A stretch of DNA of 64,000 bases. It comes from Armatimonadota bacterium (GTDB lineage Bacteria > Armatimonadota > Fimbriimonadia > Fimbriimonadales > Fimbriimonadaceae). The notes under the pieces were generated by a model that saw nothing but the letters and a program-made list of their open reading frames with translations, made no database searches and was not told the DNA's origin. Where the stretch lies: assembly GCA_018268395.1 (NCBI GenBank), contig JAFDWQ010000005.1, forward strand, positions 186,001 through 250,000, in the 5' to 3' direction. The position numbers and the translations under genes are program-made. Positions within the stretch are counted from its first letter, which is position 1; each line of letters opens with the position of its first letter. This document shows, piece after piece, positions 1 to 8,157 of the stretch.

Positions 1-611
1 CGCTCGCGGGCGGCATGCCGGGCTGGAGCCAGGTCCGCCCCTTCGGCATGAACAACAAGGGCCAGGTCGTCGGGCAGGGCATCTTCGAATACCAGCCGGG
101 CAAGACGCGCTGGACCGCCTTTAAGCTGACCCCGGTCGACGCCACGGTCGCACCGGGCACGGCGACGGTGCTGCTCGGCAAGAAAGCGGCGGGGGACGCA
201 TCGAGCCTGGCCGCCCTCGACGGCGACGCGCTCAAGGTCTGCAGGTTCCTCGTGCCGAACCAGGACGCGGCCCCCGTCACGGTCCAGCTCGACGGGACGC
301 TGCCGTCCTTCCCCATGAACCTCTGGCTCTCGGTGACGGCGCGGAGCGCGAACGCCGGCGCCTACACGCTGCGGCTCGACTTTTGGGACCGGGACGCGCT
401 CGCCTATGACCCCCGCGACCTTTCGACGGGCACGCTCGGCACGGGCTTCGCCTTACAGGAGTGCGTGGCCAAGGGCGACCTGGCGCGGTACGTCGGCCCG
501 TTCGGGGAGGTGCGGTCCAGGGTCCGGGTCTCGACGGTCGGCCCCGCCGCATCGGCCGGTTGGTGCGCCGAGTTCGACCAGGCCGTCTGGCACGCCGTTC
601 CGGAAGAGTGA
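1..611 (+). CDS. Secreted HAF-repeat-type protein, C-terminal part (5' truncated by window)
   Basis: The frame is open to the first bases of the window (codons start at base 3), so only about the last 200 residues are present. Counting from the Met at base 15, residues 11-20 (GMNNKGQVVG) look like a HAF extracellular-repeat unit. From about residue 75 the protein becomes the same domain that ends the proteins at 38871, 40408 and 46361: VCRFLV at 75-80, SVTARS at 106-111, RYVGPFG at 158-164, SRVRV at 168-172 and a late Cys at 184. The domain is therefore shared with otherwise different secreted proteins. Its function is unknown; a surface or export role is inferred. Confidence 0.75.
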   Translation, partial: LAGGMPGWSQVRPFGMNNKGQVVGQGIFEYQPGKTRWTAFKLTPVDATVAPGTATVLLGKKAAGDASSLAALDGDALKVCRFLVPNQDAAPVTVQLDGTLPSFPMNLWLSVTARSANAGAYTLRLDFWDRDALAYDPRDLSTGTLGTGFALQECVAKGDLARYVGPFGEVRSRVRVSTVGPAASAGWCAEFDQAVWHAVPEE

Positions 612-719
612 CCGCGAAGAAATTGCAGGGAAAGGTGGCCTTTGCCCTTTTGTCCATGGCCAGACGTGCCGATCTCCCTATTGAGGAAGGAGCGGTCCGA
701 CGCTCTTGGACGAACAACG

Positions 720-1364
720 ATGGCAAGCAACGATTTCCAGGGAAAAAGCGATTCTTCGCTCAGTCAAACGGCTCACCAAGCCGCGACAGTGATCCAGGCT
801 AACCTTGCCGCATATGGCGTCAGTTTGCCGCAGATCACGTCGGTCACGTTAGCCGTTAACGCCCTTGACGCGGACGTGACCGAGGTCACGGCTAAGACGG
901 CCGCGCTCAAGGCCGCTTACGAGGGCAAGCGCGCCGACCGGGCGAACCTCATCAACGTACTCAGCGTCGTCGGGGCTGTGATCTACAACAACCCGAACGT
1001 CACCGACGAGATGATCGCGGCGGCAGGTTTCGCCGTCCATGACACGGGCGGGACCCCGGTCGTGCCGCAACAGCCGCTCGACCTCTTGGCGGCCCCGTTC
1101 GCGGACGGCTCCGTCAATCTGAAGTGGAAGCGGAACGGGAACCCGACGGGCGTCTCGTTCCTCGTCGAGTCCCGCGGCGCGACGGGCGGATGGGACTTCG
1201 TCACGAGCACGAACAAGGCGCGGACCACGGTCAACGGCTTTGCGCCGGGTGTGACGACGTGGTTCAGAGTGACGGCGACGAAGAACGACCTGACGTCGCT
1301 CCCTTCCAACGAGGCACCGATCTATGCCTCTGGCGGCGAAGGCGCCCTGAGCCTGGCGGCCTAG
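720..1364 (+). CDS. Hypothetical protein with C-terminal fibronectin type III-like domain
   Basis: 214 residues. The N-terminal ~95 residues are Ala-rich and probably helical; after a Pro-rich linker near residue 115 comes a beta-rich FN3-like module (SVNLKWKRNG, GWDFVTSTN, TWFRVTATK). No signal peptide or membrane segment is visible. The ATG at 720 was chosen because upstream residues in this frame look non-coding. The nearest Shine-Dalgarno-like run (684-692) is too far upstream to use for this ATG. Proteins of this layout are common in Armatimonadota and Planctomycetes as general-purpose binding proteins; no specific function can be given. Confidence 0.65.
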   Translation: MASNDFQGKSDSSLSQTAHQAATVIQANLAAYGVSLPQITSVTLAVNALDADVTEVTAKTAALKAAYEGKRADRANLINVLSVVGAVIYNNPNVTDEMIAAAGFAVHDTGGTPVVPQQPLDLLAAPFADGSVNLKWKRNGNPTGVSFLVESRGATGGWDFVTSTNKARTTVNGFAPGVTTWFRVTATKNDLTSLPSNEAPIYASGGEGALSLAA

Positions 1365-1407
1365 GGGGGACCGGGGGGTCGCGGACCGGGTAGGCACGGC
1401 CAGGCCA

Positions 1408-1450
1408 CCTACTCCTACCCCTACCCCTGACCCCCGAACCCTGAACCCTT
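1408..1450 (-). repeat. C-rich low-complexity tract with G-quadruplex potential on the minus strand
   Basis: Five C-tracts of 3-5 bases (1418-1421, 1424-1427, 1431-1435, 1439-1441, 1446-1448) are separated by TA, TGA, GAA and TGAA. On the minus strand this is a run of five G-tracts with 2-4 base loops, satisfying the usual four-tract quadruplex rule. It lies in the 121-base gap before the TrkA-like gene. Confidence 0.6.
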
Positions 1451-1485
1451 GGCCCGGTCCGCTGGTATCCTGCCCGTCGGTCTTC

Positions 1486-1944
1486 ATGAACGTTTTGATA
1501 TTGGGGTGCGGCCGGAGCGGGGCGATGCTGGCTTTGCACCTTTCCGCCGACGGCCATAACGTCACCCTTGTCGAGAGGGACCCCGAGGCGCTCCGCCGCT
1601 TGGGCACCAGCTATCCGTGCCGGATCGTGGTCGGAGACGGTTTGGACGAAGACGTGCTCCTGAAGGCGGGCGTCGCCGAAGCCGACGCGTTCATGGCGAT
1701 GACGCGGGGGGACAACACGAACCTGATGGCCGCACAGATCGTCCAGCGCAAGTATAAGGTCGCACGGATCGCGGTCAAGGTGGCCGATCCGATGCGGGCG
1801 GAGGCGTACCGAAAGTTGGGGCTGTTCTGCATCAACGCGAGCGCCCTCATCGCGGGGATGTGCCGCGACTTCCTCTCCGAGAACGATTACAAGTCGATCG
1901 ACCAGTACAACGTCATGATCACGCCGCCGACGGGGGGGAACTGA
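1486..1944 (+). CDS. TrkA-N (RCK) domain protein, potassium-channel regulator-like
   Basis: 152 residues with an N-terminal Rossmann dinucleotide-binding motif (GCGRSG at 7-12, acidic residue ending strand 2 in VERD) typical of the RCK-N/TrkA-N domain. There is no C-terminal TrkA-C domain. Its stop TGA overlaps the ATG of the next gene, a second RCK-N protein, by one base, so the two are co-translated. RCK-N proteins bind NAD(H) or nucleotides and gate K+ transporters (Trk/Ktr). No TrkH/KtrB membrane subunit is seen next to them in this window, so the channel partner must be elsewhere. Confidence 0.85.
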   Translation: MNVLILGCGRSGAMLALHLSADGHNVTLVERDPEALRRLGTSYPCRIVVGDGLDEDVLLKAGVAEADAFMAMTRGDNTNLMAAQIVQRKYKVARIAVKVADPMRAEAYRKLGLFCINASALIAGMCRDFLSENDYKSIDQYNVMITPPTGGN

Positions 1945-2606
1945 TGTACCTAGTCTTGGTCGGAGGCGGCAACGTCGGGATGCAACTGGCCAAGCGGCTG
2001 ATCGCTCGCGGCCACGAGGTGCTGATCCTCGAAAAGGACTCGCGCTCGGCCCAACGGCTTTCGAACGTGCTCGGGGACGAGCACGTCATGCACGGGGACG
2101 GCTGCGAGATCCACACGCAGAAGTCGGCCGGGTTCAACCGTGCGGACGTCGTCGTCGCGGTGACGGGCGAGGACGAAGACAACCTCGTCGTCTGCCAGCT
2201 CGCCAAAGAACAGTGGAGCGTCAAGCGTGTCTTGGCGAGGGTCAACGACCCCGACCACGAGGAGATCTTCCGCGAGATCGGGATCGACCACACGGTCAGC
2301 GCGACGGGCATTATTTTCTCGCTCCTGGAGCAACAGTTGCAGGGTGACGACATCGTGCCGATCGGGGCGCTGCACCGGGGGAACGTCGAGGTGGTGGAGA
2401 CCAGTCTGAGCAGCCGCTCTCCGCTCGTCGGAAAGAAAGTGCGCGACCTGAGCCTGCCACAAGGGGCGTTCATCGTCTGGATGCTGCGCGACGGGCAGGG
2501 TGTGACCGTGGACGGCGACACCGAGTTCCGCATCGGCGACATGCTCGTGACGCTCGTCCCGACCGTGAGCGCCGAAGACTTCCGGTCGGTCCTGACCGCG
2601 CATTGA
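1944..2606 (+). CDS. trkA: TrkA family potassium uptake regulatory protein (RCK-N plus RCK-C)
   Basis: 220 residues: RCK-N Rossmann domain (GGGNVG at 6-11, LEKD at the end of strand 2, HGDG binding loop) followed by a TrkA-C-like domain (SPLVGKKVRDLSLP, then IVWMLRDG and a TEFRIGD turn near the end). This is the KtrA-like architecture that senses NAD(H)/ATP and opens Trk/Ktr channels. The ATG at 1944 overlaps the preceding RCK gene's stop by one base, and the next gene starts inside its stop, giving a three-gene unit. The preceding protein may form a heteromer with this one. Confidence 0.88.
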   Translation: MYLVLVGGGNVGMQLAKRLIARGHEVLILEKDSRSAQRLSNVLGDEHVMHGDGCEIHTQKSAGFNRADVVVAVTGEDEDNLVVCQLAKEQWSVKRVLARVNDPDHEEIFREIGIDHTVSATGIIFSLLEQQLQGDDIVPIGALHRGNVEVVETSLSSRSPLVGKKVRDLSLPQGAFIVWMLRDGQGVTVDGDTEFRIGDMLVTLVPTVSAEDFRSVLTAH

Positions 2607-3382
2607 TCCGCAAAGCCGTCGCGCTCTTCCGGTTGTACGCGGCGGACGTCTTCGCCTATAAGGCAGCGGCCGTGATCTGGGTGCTCGCCGACATGCAGAC
2701 GGCTTTGCTCATGCCCTTCGTCTGGAGCGCGGTGGGCGGCGTCGCAGGCATGGGGCCGGGGCAGACGGTCGCGTACTACGTCGCGGCGATGTGCGTCAGC
2801 CAGTTCGTGACGTGCCACTTGTTGTGGGACATCGCGGTCGACATCCGCGAAGGTGCGTTTTCGAGCCAACTGCTGCGCCCGGTCTCCTACCTGTTCGCGA
2901 GCTTCGTGCGCAACGTCGCCTGGAGGCTTGCGAAGGCGGTGCTGTTCGTGCCTGTCGTCCTCGTCCTGCTCCCGCTTTACGGTCGTCCGGACTGGACGGG
3001 CCTCCGCTTCGGGCCCGAGTTCGTCCTCTCCGCGGTCCTCGGCCAGGTCCTGGCCTTCGCGGCGGCGTACTGCATGGCCCTCGTGACGCTTTGGACGACC
3101 GAGTTCATCTCGATCTTCCAGGTCTACTACTTTCCCGAGCTGTTGCTCTCAGGGCGCGTGGTGCCGCTCGGAGCGTTCCCGCCGGCCGTCCAGGGACTGG
3201 CGGGATGCACGCACTTCCGGTATACGGTGGCGTTCCCCGTCGAGGTGCTGTTCGGCAAGGCTTCGGGGGGCGTGTTCTGGGCAGGGATCGGGGCGCAGGT
3301 GGCCTGGACCCTTGTTTTCTTGTGGCTGGGGCGGGTCCTCTTCCGGGCAGGAGTCCGGCGTTATGCCGGGTTCGGAGCCTAG
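2603..3382 (+). CDS. ABC-2 family transporter permease
   Basis: 259 residues with about six hydrophobic segments, starting MIRKAVALFRLYAAD and containing REGAFSSQLLRPVSYLF, a loop typical of the ABC-2 (PF06182-like) permeases of drug or lipid exporters. The TTG start at 2603 overlaps the TGA of the RCK gene (2604-2606). Such permeases normally lie beside a second permease and an ATPase; neither is present here, so the partner subunits are elsewhere or the gene is an orphan. Substrate unknown. Confidence 0.75.
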   Translation: MIRKAVALFRLYAADVFAYKAAAVIWVLADMQTALLMPFVWSAVGGVAGMGPGQTVAYYVAAMCVSQFVTCHLLWDIAVDIREGAFSSQLLRPVSYLFASFVRNVAWRLAKAVLFVPVVLVLLPLYGRPDWTGLRFGPEFVLSAVLGQVLAFAAAYCMALVTLWTTEFISIFQVYYFPELLLSGRVVPLGAFPPAVQGLAGCTHFRYTVAFPVEVLFGKASGGVFWAGIGAQVAWTLVFLWLGRVLFRAGVRRYAGFGA

Positions 3383-3440
3383 CGGGGCGGTCCGGCGTCC
3401 GAGCGGGAACTCTCCACCGTGCCAAAATAGTGAGACGAAC

Positions 3441-4178
3441 ATGCTCAAGCGTCGCAGTGTCCTGGGTCTAGCGTTCGGTCTGACCGTCGTTTTGGCCGTC
3501 GCAGGGTGCAGCCCTTCGACGAAAGTGTTGCGGTTGAACCTGAAAAAGGGCGACACCTGGTCTTACGACTATAAGGTCGACACCTGGATCGACCCGAGTA
3601 AGGTCGACCCGAACGACAAGGCGATGCGCGAATACGCGCCAGGTAAGGGCTCGGCCGTCATCGAGGGCGTGGTCTCGATGAACGTCGTCGACGTGAAAGA
3701 CGGCAAGACCACGATCCGCAAGTACACGACGTTCGACAAAGTGACGGGAAGCGGGATCTGGAAGCAGCAGGCGGAAGTCGAGACGAAGGGCAAGAAGCCT
3801 GAGACGCACACGATCGTCTGGGACTCGCGCATGGTCGACCAGGTCAAGCGGCCGGAGGAACTCGATCCGATGACGAACACCTTGAACGGGTTCTTGCCGG
3901 AGAAAGCGATCGGCGTCGGCTCGTCGTGGGAGTACTACCCGTACCCGGGCGGAAAGATCCCCGCCAAGGCGAACGTCGAGGCCGAAGAGAAGATCCGCGG
4001 TTTTGACACCTATAAGATCGCGGTCGTCCTCCCCGCCAGTATGGAAGAGGAGAAGGTCACGTTGACGGTCTGGATCGAGAAGACGACGGCCCGCCCGATT
4101 TCGGTCGAGCTCATCGCCCATTCGAACCAACGGGGCTGCATCACCGAGAACAAATACACCCAGGTCATTAAGGAGTGA
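3441..4178 (+). CDS. Putative lipoprotein of unknown function
   Basis: 245 residues. The N-terminus MLKRRSVLGLAFG followed by LAVAGC (Cys at residue 23) is a clear signal peptidase II lipobox after a Lys/Arg-rich n-region. The mature part is mostly hydrophilic beta-strand-like sequence (LKKGDTWSYDYKVDTW, KTTIRKYTTFDKVTG) without a recognised catalytic motif. A CAAAAT hexamer at 3423-3428 ends 12 bases before the ATG and could be its -10 box. The stop overlaps the next gene's GTG, so it is cotranscribed with the SDR and trpA. Confidence 0.8.
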   Translation: MLKRRSVLGLAFGLTVVLAVAGCSPSTKVLRLNLKKGDTWSYDYKVDTWIDPSKVDPNDKAMREYAPGKGSAVIEGVVSMNVVDVKDGKTTIRKYTTFDKVTGSGIWKQQAEVETKGKKPETHTIVWDSRMVDQVKRPEELDPMTNTLNGFLPEKAIGVGSSWEYYPYPGGKIPAKANVEAEEKIRGFDTYKIAVVLPASMEEEKVTLTVWIEKTTARPISVELIAHSNQRGCITENKYTQVIKE

Positions 4179-5164
4179 GGGTCTTCATCATCGGGGGGAC
4201 GCGGTTCATGGGACTGCGCCTCGCTCAGAGCTATTCCGCCGACCTGCACGACGTGACGACGTTCACGCGGACGGGCGGCTCCGGTGCCGGTCATATCCAG
4301 GGCGACAGGCGCGAGGCCGGGGCCTTGAAGCGTGCGGTCAGCGAGTCCAAGCCGGATCTGATCGTCGACATGATGTGCATGACGGCGCAGGACGCGGTCG
4401 ACCTCGTCGACGCTTCGGCCTGCCCGTTCGTCGTCGCGAGCAGTTGCGACGTCTATCGCAACTTCGGCTGCGCGATCGGGACGGATTCGGCCGATCCCGA
4501 CCCGGTGCCGCTGGACGAAGACGCGCACCTCCGCGATTCCCGTTATCCCTATCGAGGGACGGAGAGGGCCAAGCGCGACCCGTGGATCGACGACTACGAC
4601 AAGATCCTGGTCGAGGAGAAAGTCCTCGCAGCGGGAGGGACGGTCGTACGGCTGCCGATGGTCTTCGGACCCAACGACTACCAGCACCGTTTGTTCGAAT
4701 ACCTGCGGCGGATGGACGACGGCCGCCCTGCCATCCTCTTGGGCCGGCAGCAGGCCCGTTGGACCTCGTGCCGGGGCTACGTCGACGACATGGCCCATGC
4801 GATCGCCTTGGCGGGTAAAGGCGCCGGACAAGGGCCCAAGCTTTACAACGCCGCCTACGAGACGCTCATGACCGAGGCGGAGTGGGTGGCCGCGATCGGA
4901 CGGGCCGTCGGTTGGACAGGAGTGGTCAAGACCGTCGAGGATGCGGCTCTGCCCGAACACTTGAAGTCGCCGACGGACTTCAGCTACGACGTGGCCGTGT
5001 CCTCCGAACGCATCCGTCGGGAACTGGGCTATGCGGAGACCAAACCGTTGAGCGAGGCTTTGCGCATCACGGTCGCCTGGGAGAGGGAAAACCCGCCGAC
5101 CCAGGCGACGGCCCCCGACTATGCCGCCGAGGACGAAGCCCTGGCCGCAGCCGGGGCAGGTTAG
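4175..5164 (+). CDS. Atypical SDR-family NAD-dependent epimerase/dehydratase
   Basis: 329 residues with GGTRFMG at 8-14, the nucleotide-binding motif of atypical extended SDRs resembling CSP41-type proteins. The canonical YxxxK catalytic pair is not evident: the region has DDYDKILVEEK, which lacks Lys at +4 from a Tyr. VRLPMVFGPNDY and RGYVDDMAHAI are typical extended-SDR motifs for substrate-binding regions. It may bind RNA or nucleotide sugar rather than epimerise. The GTG start at 4175 overlaps the lipoprotein stop (4176-4178) and the next gene, trpA, begins 4 bases downstream. Confidence 0.8.
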   Translation: MRVFIIGGTRFMGLRLAQSYSADLHDVTTFTRTGGSGAGHIQGDRREAGALKRAVSESKPDLIVDMMCMTAQDAVDLVDASACPFVVASSCDVYRNFGCAIGTDSADPDPVPLDEDAHLRDSRYPYRGTERAKRDPWIDDYDKILVEEKVLAAGGTVVRLPMVFGPNDYQHRLFEYLRRMDDGRPAILLGRQQARWTSCRGYVDDMAHAIALAGKGAGQGPKLYNAAYETLMTEAEWVAAIGRAVGWTGVVKTVEDAALPEHLKSPTDFSYDVAVSSERIRRELGYAETKPLSEALRITVAWERENPPTQATAPDYAAEDEALAAAGAG

Positions 5165-5167
5165 CCG

Positions 5168-5953
5168 ATGAGCCGGCTTTCGAGGACGTTCGCCGACCTT
5201 TCGACCCGGGGCGAGAAGGCCTTGATCCTGTACGTCACGGCCGGCGATCCGTCGCTCGACGACCTTCCGGGAATCCTTGAGGCCCTCGTCGAAGGCGGCG
5301 CGGACGTGATCGAGGTCGGCCTCCCCTTTAGCGACCCGATCGCCGACGGTCCCGTCATCCAAGCCGCGTCCCAACGGGCTTTGGAACGTGGTGTGACGAC
5401 GTCCCAAGTGTTCCGAGCCTTAGAACGGAGGCCGGACGTTCCGCTCGTCCTCATGGGCTATATGAACCCGATCCTGCGCCGCGGGTTCGACGTTTTCGCC
5501 AGGGAGGCCGTGGGCGCCGGTGCCGACGGCGTCATCGTTTGCGACCTGACGCCTGACGAAGCGGGCTCTTGGGTCACGGCCGCCCATGCCGTTGGGCTCG
5601 ATACCGTCTTCTTGACCGCTCCGACTTCGACCCCTGATCGGCTCGCGCTCGTCTGCGAGAACGCGACCGGGTTCGTCTACGCCGTTTCGAGGACAGGCGT
5701 CACGGGATCGTCGGACTCGGGCTGGGACGAAGCCGAAGACCTTGTCGGAAGGATCCGCTCCCGAACGGGCTCGCCCGTCTGCGTCGGCTTCGGGATCAGC
5801 ACGCCCGACGACGTCCGGGCCGTCTGCGCTTTCGCCGACGGGGCGATCGTCGGTTCCTGGTTGGTCGGCCTGTTGGCCAAGGAATGGGACGGCGGGCGGG
5901 GAAGGGACAAGGTCGTCGAGGCGGTCCGTCGCTTGAAAGACGCGACCTGCTGA
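5168..5953 (+). CDS. trpA: Tryptophan synthase alpha subunit
   Basis: 261 residues, normal length. It converts indole-3-glycerol phosphate to indole and glyceraldehyde 3-phosphate in complex with TrpB. The catalytic Glu lies in VIEVGLPFSDP and the catalytic Asp in the adjacent SDPIADGP; the phosphate-binding loops VSRTGVTG and GFGIS are present. It sits last in a unit with a lipoprotein and an SDR; trpB and other trp genes are absent from the window, so the pathway is dispersed. The hairpin at 5972-6003 probably ends the transcript. Confidence 0.95.
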   Translation: MSRLSRTFADLSTRGEKALILYVTAGDPSLDDLPGILEALVEGGADVIEVGLPFSDPIADGPVIQAASQRALERGVTTSQVFRALERRPDVPLVLMGYMNPILRRGFDVFAREAVGAGADGVIVCDLTPDEAGSWVTAAHAVGLDTVFLTAPTSTPDRLALVCENATGFVYAVSRTGVTGSSDSGWDEAEDLVGRIRSRTGSPVCVGFGISTPDDVRAVCAFADGAIVGSWLVGLLAKEWDGGRGRDKVVEAVRRLKDATC

Positions 5954-5971
5954 ACCGGCCGCGCATAAAAG

Positions 5972-6003
5972 GGCCCTCTCCGGAGGCCAGTCCGAAGAGG
6001 GCC
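5972..6003. terminator. Bidirectional hairpin between trpA and rpsD
   Basis: GGCCCTCT at 5972-5979 pairs with AGAGGGCC at 5996-6003 (8 bp) between convergent trpA and rpsD stops. On the minus strand the stem is followed by TTTTATGCG, the better U-tract, so it should terminate rpsD best. Confidence 0.7.
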
Positions 6004-6014
6004 GACAGGGTTCC

Positions 6015-6623
6015 TTAGCGGGCGTAGAACTCGACGACGCTCTGCTCGTTGAAGAACTTCGGGAAGTCCTCGCGCTCGGGCAGCGTGACGATCTTACCGG
6101 CCATGTTGGCCACGTCCGGTTCGATGTAGACAGGAACGGCGGCGCCTTCGTACTGGCTCCGGCGGGCGATCCCCTTGCTGCTCTCGCGGTCGCGGACGCT
6201 GACGACGTCTCCGACGCGGCAAGTGTAGCTGGGGATGTCGACCAGCTTGCCGTTCACGAAGATGTGCTGGTGGCTGACGAGTTGGCGCGCCTGCTCCATT
6301 GTCTTGGCGTAGCCGAGGCGGTAGACCTGGGTCTGCAACCGCATCTCCAGAAGCCGGAGGAAGTTCAAGCCGGTGTTGCCGTGCATCTTGCTGGCCTTTT
6401 CGAACGTGTTCCGGAACTGCTTTTCAAGCATCCCGTAGTAGCGCCGGATGACCTGTTTGGCCAAGAGTTGCTCGCCGTATTCGGACATGCGCCGTTCGCG
6501 CATGTTCGGGCCGTGCTGTCCGGGCGGGTAGGGCCGCTTGGACGACGGGCACTTGGCCTGTCCCCAGATGTTAAAGCCGACCTTGCGGCAAATGTCGCTT
6601 CGTCTTCCTCGATAAGTCGCCAT
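6015..6623 (-). CDS. rpsD: 30S ribosomal protein S4
   Basis: 202 residues. Primary 16S rRNA binder and 30S assembly nucleator. The RNA-binding S4 domain is visible as RLGYAKTMEQARQLVSHQHIFVNGK and the N-terminal domain as MATYRGRRSDICRK. The four-Cys zinc site of C+ S4 proteins is not present (only two Cys near residues 12 and 25). The ATG at 6623 gives the standard N-terminus. It is monocistronic here, away from the usual rpsM-rpsK-rpsD-rpoA cluster. A CATAAT box on the minus strand at 6783-6778 suggests a ~150-base leader that could hold an S4 autoregulatory site. Confidence 0.96.
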   Translation of the reverse strand: MATYRGRRSDICRKVGFNIWGQAKCPSSKRPYPPGQHGPNMRERRMSEYGEQLLAKQVIRRYYGMLEKQFRNTFEKASKMHGNTGLNFLRLLEMRLQTQVYRLGYAKTMEQARQLVSHQHIFVNGKLVDIPSYTCRVGDVVSVRDRESSKGIARRSQYEGAAVPVYIEPDVANMAGKIVTLPEREDFPKFFNEQSVVEFYAR

Positions 6624-6953
6624 GCTTCGTTTCTCGTTTTCGCAGGGCGGACGGGCGCGGCAAGGAGCCGCTCTCGGCACGATCGGCCGATGTCCCGTTC
6701 GCCATGCTTGTTCATCAAGCCGTTCCAATGGGTTTCGCACCGGGGCCGAAAACGGCTCCGGGCGGGCGATGGACGGTCATTATGGCACAACCCTCCGGTT
6801 CTGTCGTACCGGCCCTACCGGTCCCTGGCGGGCAAAGCCGGTCCGTCTCAGCCACAGGGTGCGGCGCCTCCGGCCAAGGCAGCCGACACCGAATGCAGGG
6901 ACAGGCGCATCGTCGACCGTGATGCCTATGAGCCTGGACAGGTCCCTAGAGGT
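6624..6953. other. Intergenic region upstream of rpsD / downstream of DinB-like gene
   Basis: 330 bases with no convincing gene. It holds a minus-strand CATAAT box (rc of 6778-6783) likely serving rpsD, and part of a short stem (GTCC-CTAG near 6942-6949 with CTA-GGAC at 6954-6960) that spans the stop codon of the DinB-like gene and may be its terminator. Nothing else recognised. Confidence 0.5.
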
Positions 6954-7376
6954 CTAGGACTTGTAGATCGAATACGCGTCCCAAGAGGGATCGAGGGAGA
7001 GCCGAAGGGAACAGAGCTGTCCCACGTGGTAGAAGTCGTGGCTGGATCCGTACGTGAAGGCCGTTTTGACCGCGTCCTCGGTCGGGTTCTGCGAGACCAG
7101 ATCGCAAAAGCGGTCGCGGTGGGCGAACGTCTCGCTCCGGAGGGCGTCGAAATCCGTGGCCTTCGGCTTGAACGTGCCCCATTCGTGCTGACCGCCTTCC
7201 AGATGCGCCGTCCCGGCGACGTAGCATTCGGCAAGGTGCGCCAAGGTTTCTCTGGCCGACATCGTATGGGCACCCGGTTTGGCGTCTGCGGAACTCTCGT
7301 CTAGCCCTTCCAAAGACTTTTCCAGTTGATAGCGGGCATCGTCGGAGACCGTTCGGAAAAGGGCGGTGGTTTCCAT
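6954..7376 (-). CDS. DinB-like (DUF664/YfiT type) four-helix protein
   Basis: 140 residues, mostly helical. A DinB-like signature is visible: METTALFRTVSDD start, His in MSARETLAHLAEC, and the C-terminal SSHDFYHVGQL with HxxxH metal-binding spacing. Family members are putative metal-dependent hydrolases or bacillithiol/mycothiol transferases; the natural substrate is unknown. The ATG at 7376 has a CAGAAT hexamer 7 bases upstream, fitting a leaderless transcript, and is divergent from the methyltransferase gene across 58 bases. Confidence 0.75.
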   Translation of the reverse strand: METTALFRTVSDDARYQLEKSLEGLDESSADAKPGAHTMSARETLAHLAECYVAGTAHLEGGQHEWGTFKPKATDFDALRSETFAHRDRFCDLVSQNPTEDAVKTAFTYGSSHDFYHVGQLCSLRLSLDPSWDAYSIYKS

Positions 7377-7434
7377 TTTGAGGATTCTGACCGGACCGGG
7401 CCTACGGCCCGCCGGACGGGTAGAACCGACCGTT

Positions 7435-8157
7435 ATGACCCGATCGGGCGACCACTGGCAGTCCTCGGCCCAAGCCTGGATCGACAGGGTGGAATCGGGC
7501 GACCCGAACCGCGACCTCCTGCTCGATCCGGTCATGCTCGGCCTTGTCGAAAGGGCGGGGGGACGCAGAGTCCTTGACGTCGGATGCGGAGAAGGCCGCT
7601 TCTGCCGGATGCTGGGCCCTCGAGGCTTCGCGTGCACGGGGATCGATCCGACACCGGCTTTGGTCGCAAGGGCCGCTGCCCTGGACCCGGACGGCCGCTA
7701 CCTGATGGCTTCGGCAGAGCGTTTGCCATTCGCTGACTCGAGCTTCGAGACGGTCGTGAGCTACCTCACGTTGTGCGACATCGACGACTATCGGGCCGCG
7801 ATCAAGGAAGCCGCGCGCGTCTTGACGCCAGGCGGACGTTTCATCGCCGCGAACGTCAACACGGCCCTGGGCCCGGCGACCGGATGGGTCAAAGACGACC
7901 GGGGGCGAAAGCTCCACTGGCCTCTCGACCACTATGCCGCAGAGTCGGGCTTCATCGCCGAATGGTGCGGCATCCGGATCGTCAACTACCATCGCCCGCT
8001 TTCGGACTACTTTGGCGCCCTCTTAGGTGCAGGCCTGGACCTCAAGGGGTTTTGGGAGCCGGTGCCAGAGCCCGAAGCGGTCCGGCGGCACGCCGGGTTA
8101 ACGGACTGTCTGCGCGTCCCGAACTTCTGGGTCACGTCCTGGCGGAAGCCCGTTTAG
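7435..8157 (+). CDS. Class I SAM-dependent methyltransferase
   Basis: 240 residues. SAM-binding motif I is VLDVGCGEGRF near residue 43, the acidic residue after strand 2 is in GIDPTPALV, and motif III-like LTPGGRFIAANV follows; this is the UbiE/Methyltransf_11 type. The substrate is not predictable. The ATG at 7435 is in-frame with the conserved N-terminal helix. The 3' end shares four bases (TTAG) with the convergent lepB gene at 8154. Confidence 0.87.
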   Translation: MTRSGDHWQSSAQAWIDRVESGDPNRDLLLDPVMLGLVERAGGRRVLDVGCGEGRFCRMLGPRGFACTGIDPTPALVARAAALDPDGRYLMASAERLPFADSSFETVVSYLTLCDIDDYRAAIKEAARVLTPGGRFIAANVNTALGPATGWVKDDRGRKLHWPLDHYAAESGFIAEWCGIRIVNYHRPLSDYFGALLGAGLDLKGFWEPVPEPEAVRRHAGLTDCLRVPNFWVTSWRKPV

